DNA of 7,142 nt. Origin: Bacteroidales bacterium (GTDB lineage: Bacteria > Bacteroidota > Bacteroidia > Bacteroidales > NBLH01). The notes below the pieces were generated by a model. The model made no database searches, was not told where the DNA came from, and was given only the letters and a program-made list of their open reading frames with translations. A program made the position numbers and the translations under genes. Below, one piece after another: positions 4,988 to 7,142 of the stretch (its first letter is position 1; each line of letters starts with the position of its first letter). Where the stretch lies: the NCBI GenBank assembly GCA_027083715.1, contig JALWNR010000140.1, positions 1 to 7,142 of the forward strand, written 5' to 3'.

Positions 4988-7033
4988 TTATCCAATAACT
5001 TTTTCAATTTCCACCATATTATCATGAAAAGCTGTTCCATGTCCCATATCTGTTTCCCTGCCTTTGGATAACAGATTAGGCGTTCCGCCCTCTGTGTTCC
5101 AATACCCGTTTATAATAACCACATTGCCCGGGCGAATACTGTAATCAAATTTTGCTTTTATAAATAATTCGCCTCTGTTGTTATACACCCGCACTTTATC
5201 GCCTTCTTTTATGTTTCGTGGCTTTGCATCCTGTGGGCTAATAACCACTACGGGATATGGGTCTAGAGCTTTAATGCATTGCAGGTTCCCAAATTGCGAA
5301 TGTATTCTGTTTTTAGTGTTCGGGCTCATTAAACTCAATGGGAAAGGCTTTTGTCTGCCTCTGTGTCCCTCTTCCAAAGGCTCGTAAGTAGGTAAGGGAT
5401 TTACATTCCATATTTTTTCAGCTTGTTCGGAATACAGTTCAATTTTCCCTGATGGTGTATTGAATTTAAAATCCGAAAAAGCAATTTCTTCCAATCCGGG
5501 AGCCAAAACAGGCTGTTTTTTCAATAAATCAAGTGATAATTCATCGTATCGGCTTAAATATTTGTTCAGCCATGCATCAATGGCTTTATCATTGGGTTCA
5601 GGAATATTATTTTTAATGTCTTCTTCTTTGAAATTCAGTGTTTTAGCAAGTCTGTAATAGATGTTCGTTTCGGGCATTACCTCACCGGGCGGTTCCACAA
5701 CCTTTTGTTTTAATTGCACATACGGATTCCAATACGAGCCGATAATATCGCTTTGCTCAAACATGGATTTTGCAGGAAGAATAATATCTGCTTCACGTGC
5801 CGTATCAGTCATAAATTGTTCTACAACAACAATAAAATCTAATTTTCGGAATGCTTTTAATGTATTGTTACTGTCCGGATTTTGGCTAATCGGGTTTCCT
5901 CTTTCTATCCAAGCCATTTTTAACTCGGGATTTTTTATTTCCAACATTTTTTCACCTAATAAGGCTGTGGGAATGGCTCGCCGGAAGGGTTTATCTTTTT
6001 CCGGTGCCGGATAATAATTTTCAGGCTCTTTCACTGCATCAAAAACATAAGATTGCAAATTGGCATAATGCCAGCAGGCACCTTTTTTACCGATATTTCC
6101 TGTGATTATCGATAATGCCAATAATGCGCGTGTAGTCTGTCCGCCGTTGGTGTAGCGCTGCATTCCATATCCGGCAATGAGTGTCATCGGTTTTATCGTG
6201 CCAATCAGCTCTGCCAATTCCTTGATGAAATCAACAGGCACACCACATTCCTGACTTGCTTTTTCAATATCAATTTTCTTTAAACTTTGTGCAAATTCAG
6301 GAAAACCCTGCACATATTTTTCAACAAATTCTTTGTTGTGCTTATTATCTTCGATAATAATTTTTGCAATTGCCAGGGCTAATATTGCATCTGTTCCGGG
6401 AATGGGCTGTACCAGTATATCTGTCTGTTCTGACGATGGTGTTCTGCGCGGGTCAATAACAACAAGCCGGGCTCCTTTTTGCATTGCCTTTTCAATGGGG
6501 AGCATTTGATGGATATTGCTTTCGGCAGGATTTTTTCCCCACAGAACAATCAATCGGGCATTTTCCAAATCCCATGGAACATTGTGTTTTACCTCGCCAA
6601 AGGTAAGGCGCGTGGCTTCCAAGCCGGCAGGCCAGCAAAGATTTCCGTAAACAGTAGTGGTTCCTCCATACAACTTCCAAAAATTATAACTTACATCATT
6701 CAATAAACCTGACATTCCGCTTGCGGCGTAAAACAACACCGAGTGGCTACCGTATTCTGATTTAAAAAAAATCAATTTTTTGCTAATGATTTCAAAAGCT
6801 TTATCCCATGAAATTTGTTCAAACTTTCCATTGATTTTTTGCAAAGGATGTAAAATCCTGTCTGGTGAGTTTGCCCTTTCCACATAACTTAATCCTTTCA
6901 GACAGACACCTTCGGGAGTAGCTTTGTTTAAAGGCTGTGCTTCAATTTTTTGTACTGTATTGTTTTCAACCTGTACTTTAAATGAGCAAGTACTGTAACA
7001 ATTTCGCGGGCAAGCTGTATTGTAAATTTCCAT
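4988..7033 (-). CDS. Molybdopterin oxidoreductase catalytic subunit, DMSO reductase superfamily, no Tat signal
   Basis: This is the catalytic subunit of a Mo-bisPGD enzyme, 681 residues. An N-terminal [4Fe-4S] motif, C8-x3-C12-x3-C16-x27-C44 followed by LKG, begins almost at the start codon. Cofactor-binding signatures follow: YGNLCWPAG (129-137), WGKNPAESN (165-173), DPRRTPSS (194-201), PGTDAIL (212-218), ERGNPISQNPDS (377-388), DTAREADIILPAKSMFE (410-426) and a C-terminal MopB_CT domain (about 563-681). By alignment with YGTYS of DmsA, C133 occupies the Mo-ligand position, where DMSO and TMAO reductases have Ser. Cys is found in polysulfide/thiosulfate reductases and related enzymes. There is no twin-arginine leader, and an in-frame TAA lies five codons before the ATG, so no extension is possible. 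An AAGGA-like sequence precedes the ATG by about 7 bases. With the downstream fused B-C subunit it should form a membrane-bound quinone-linked reductase or dehydrogenase. The substrate cannot be assigned; polysulfide, thiosulfate, S-oxides or an oxyanion are possible. Confidence 0.93.
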   Translation of the reverse strand: MEIYNTACPRNCYSTCSFKVQVENNTVQKIEAQPLNKATPEGVCLKGLSYVERANSPDRILHPLQKINGKFEQISWDKAFEIISKKLIFFKSEYGSHSVLFYAASGMSGLLNDVSYNFWKLYGGTTTVYGNLCWPAGLEATRLTFGEVKHNVPWDLENARLIVLWGKNPAESNIHQMLPIEKAMQKGARLVVIDPRRTPSSEQTDILVQPIPGTDAILALAIAKIIIEDNKHNKEFVEKYVQGFPEFAQSLKKIDIEKASQECGVPVDFIKELAELIGTIKPMTLIAGYGMQRYTNGGQTTRALLALSIITGNIGKKGACWHYANLQSYVFDAVKEPENYYPAPEKDKPFRRAIPTALLGEKMLEIKNPELKMAWIERGNPISQNPDSNNTLKAFRKLDFIVVVEQFMTDTAREADIILPAKSMFEQSDIIGSYWNPYVQLKQKVVEPPGEVMPETNIYYRLAKTLNFKEEDIKNNIPEPNDKAIDAWLNKYLSRYDELSLDLLKKQPVLAPGLEEIAFSDFKFNTPSGKIELYSEQAEKIWNVNPLPTYEPLEEGHRGRQKPFPLSLMSPNTKNRIHSQFGNLQCIKALDPYPVVVISPQDAKPRNIKEGDKVRVYNNRGELFIKAKFDYSIRPGNVVIINGYWNTEGGTPNLLSKGRETDMGHGTAFHDNMVEIEKVIG

Positions 7034-7061
7034 GTGTTTATTCCTTTATTATTTCTAGCCT

Positions 7062-7079
7062 GTTCCGCTACTGCGGAAG
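7062..7079. repeat. Short hairpin in the molybdoenzyme leader
   Basis: TTCCGC (7063-7068) and GCGGAA (7073-7078) form a perfect 6-base stem with a 4-base loop, about 30 bases before the catalytic-subunit start. It is GC-richer than its surroundings and has no following T-tract on the minus strand (AACAGGCTAG), so it is not a normal terminator. A second, weaker pair, CTCAC (7106-7110) and GTGAG (7118-7122), lies farther upstream. No TAnnTTTG box is visible in 7034-7142, so the operon promoter, or an upstream operon gene, is probably beyond the window edge. Confidence 0.4.
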
Positions 7080-7142
7080 AACCGTATGATGTAAAATAAT
7101 CATTACTCACTTTGTTCGTGAGATCGTTTCACTAAGTTGTAT

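Noticed and set aside
4713..5027. A 104-codon plus-strand open frame spanning the spacer between the two molybdoenzyme genes.
   Set aside because: It overlaps both real genes in antisense, and its middle part translates the AT-rich repeats. It has no initiation context or known motif.
5661..6014. A 117-codon plus-strand open frame.
   Set aside because: It is antisense to conserved molybdopterin-binding motifs of the catalytic subunit and shows no domain of its own.
4988..7033. Possible selenocysteine-containing formate dehydrogenase.
   Set aside because: The frame has no internal UGA, the Mo-ligand position is an ordinary Cys codon, and no formate dehydrogenase-specific His-Arg pair was recognised nearby.
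6928..7110. A 60-codon minus-strand open frame overlapping the start of the catalytic subunit, possibly a leader peptide or alternative N-terminus.
   Set aside because: It is in a different frame from the molybdoenzyme, ends without a recognisable domain, and overlaps the real Fe-S motif codons. The true N-terminus is fixed by C8/C12/C16 and the upstream in-frame stop.

Overview
The window is AT-rich and looks like chromosomal DNA of a Bacteroidota bacterium, probably one with an anaerobic or facultative lifestyle. Several things point there. The gene block rpmB-rpmG-DUF4295-ftsY-rimO is characteristic of that phylum, and the DUF4295 small protein is essentially restricted to it. Most starts have A/T-rich leaders without a Shine-Dalgarno sequence. 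Several intergenic regions carry matches to the Bacteroidota -7 promoter box (TAnnTTTG).

Layout: all complete genes lie on the minus strand, so they read from right to left. From the right edge, 7034-7142 is a non-coding leader with short hairpins. It is followed by a two-gene respiratory module. The first gene (4988-7033) is a molybdopterin (Mo-bisPGD) catalytic subunit of the DMSO reductase superfamily. The second (3564-4844) is a fused protein with an N-terminal four-cluster ferredoxin subunit (DmsB-like) and a C-terminal polytopic membrane anchor (DmsC-like). A 143-base AT-rich spacer full of small repeats separates them. Next comes a ribosomal-protein operon, rpmB (bL28), rpmG (bL33) and a 51-residue DUF4295 protein, ending in a good intrinsic terminator at 2704-2742. 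ftsY (SRP receptor GTPase) follows with its own leader and its own terminator at 1527-1559. rimO (methylthiotransferase for ribosomal protein uS12) comes last, convergent with the end of an unidentified plus-strand gene at 1-90. The two stop codons share the palindrome TTAA.

Functionally, the left half is housekeeping: ribosome assembly and modification (bL28, bL33, DUF4295, RimO) and co-translational membrane targeting (FtsY). The right half is accessory anaerobic energy metabolism. Electrons from the quinol pool would pass through the membrane anchor and four iron-sulfur clusters to a molybdenum site, or in the reverse direction. The most notable biology is here. The catalytic subunit starts with its Fe-S motif at residue 8 and has no Tat signal, with an in-frame stop five codons upstream. 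It has Cys rather than Ser at the predicted Mo-ligand position, and its B and C subunits are one polypeptide. It is therefore probably not a classical exported DMSO reductase. I see no CRISPR array, transposase, tRNA or rRNA.
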